Translations under genes and position numbers: made by a program
The notes under the pieces: model-generated
Database searches by the model: none
Told to the model about the DNA's origin: nothing
The model's input: only the letters and a program-made list of their open reading frames with translations
From: Selaginella moellendorffii
Taxonomy: Eukaryota > Streptophyta > Lycopodiopsida > Selaginellales > Selaginellaceae
Assembly (NCBI RefSeq): GCF_000143415.4
Contig: NW_003314300.1
Location: 360,385-424,384 of the forward strand
DNA: 64,000 nt
Reading direction: 5' to 3'
Shown here: piece by piece, positions 63,460 through 64,000 of the stretch
How the letters are laid out: each line of letters starts with the position of its first letter
Numbering within the stretch: the stretch's first letter is position 1

Positions 63460-64000
63460 ATGGTAAATAAATATGTTTTAACAGAAAAAAAGATTATATT
63501 CTCTAGTATCCCTACCACCTGACTACTTGAATAGTTAAATTAATTTTTAGTAAATTACCTTTAATATTTTTTTAAGCTTTAAATAAATACATTATGTATT
63601 TATATTGTTTTTGTAATTCATATATGAATCTATTGTATATTTTAGTTACAAAACTACATATAAGTGATCTCTCAATGGACAGTTTGCCATGTTCAATTCA
63701 CGCATTACAATTGAATCTTCTTCGGCTTAATCATCATATTTTTCAATTGTGAAAAGAAAGCAGAACTTTTTATTTTCTTTTCACACTATTTTTTGAACTT
63801 TAACTGTTGAAAAATTAATTTCAAACTCGTTTTTTCCTACTATTGAATATTTTATGTTTAATTTATTATCTAGAAGAGACTAAAATATTTGGAGGATTTG
63901 TCAATAAACTCTCTTGATTGGATTACTTCAAAACTAAATTGAAGGTTAAAGTAGTTTAAATAGTAAAAATTTATTAAAAATTTTGTGGTAAATACTTTTT
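63096..64000. other. AT-rich 3' flank
   Basis: AT-rich sequence after the PPR stop, with a (TA)n microsatellite at about 63428-63454. No gene or mobile-element domain is recognisable to the window end. Confidence 0.6.
63428..63454. repeat. (TA)n microsatellite
   Basis: About 13 uninterrupted TA units. Confidence 0.95.

Overview
The window is nuclear DNA of a land plant. Four things point to a lycophyte such as Selaginella, though this is inference and the species is not proven. Introns are very short (about 45-70 bp) with GT..AG ends. Intronless pentatricopeptide repeat (PPR) genes are abundant. Genes are compact and closely spaced. Compact GC-balanced gene islands alternate with AT-rich repeat deserts.

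Layout. (1) 1-7.75 kb: a decayed Ty3/gypsy retrotransposon (gag, protease, RT, RNase H, integrase, then a long accessory ORF and a 3' LTR). (2) 7.8-10.2 kb: a PPR pseudogene split by a 1.09 kb TRIM-like LTR element. (3) 10.3-27.2 kb: a large inverted repeat with arms of about 5.0-5.1 kb (10312-15345 and 22111-27244) and a 6.8 kb spacer. Each arm carries a subtilisin-like protease, a small kinase-like gene and one exon of an unknown gene. The right arm is intact (730-aa subtilase; kinase-like protein with HRN in place of HRD). The left arm has a frameshifted subtilase, a deleted kinase and a captured alpha-tubulin exon fragment. The spacer holds a fossil Ty3/gypsy polymerase, an 11-exon triose-phosphate/phosphate translocator gene and PPR debris.

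(4) 27.5-44.2 kb is gene dense: an alpha/beta hydrolase, a PPR gene, an IAR1/KE4-type ZIP transporter, a tRNA-Arg(UCG), two tandem precursors that resemble PSY-type tyrosine-sulfated peptide hormones, an RBMX2-like splicing factor, a third secreted small-peptide gene with an acidic-Asp-Tyr motif, a type I membrane protein, a histidine-phosphatase-superfamily protein, a GT61-like glycosyltransferase and a three-RRM RBP45/47-like protein. (5) 44.2-58.2 kb is an AT-rich desert with a 330-360 bp satellite array, a degenerate AACACTTGG minisatellite, Copia-type LTR relics with initiator-Met-tRNA primer-binding sites, a scrambled TRAPPC9 pseudogene and a 102-base assembly gap. (6) 58.2-63.1 kb: a divergent pair of intronless PPR genes, one P-class and one made almost only of short S motifs. 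AT-rich sequence follows to the end.

The genes do not form an operon-like system. The most promising biology is the run of small secreted peptide precursors at 34.1-38.1 kb. Subtilases of the class duplicated nearby are known processing enzymes for such peptides, but any link between the two here is only a hypothesis. Exon coordinates below were derived by hand from splice sites and reading-frame arithmetic.
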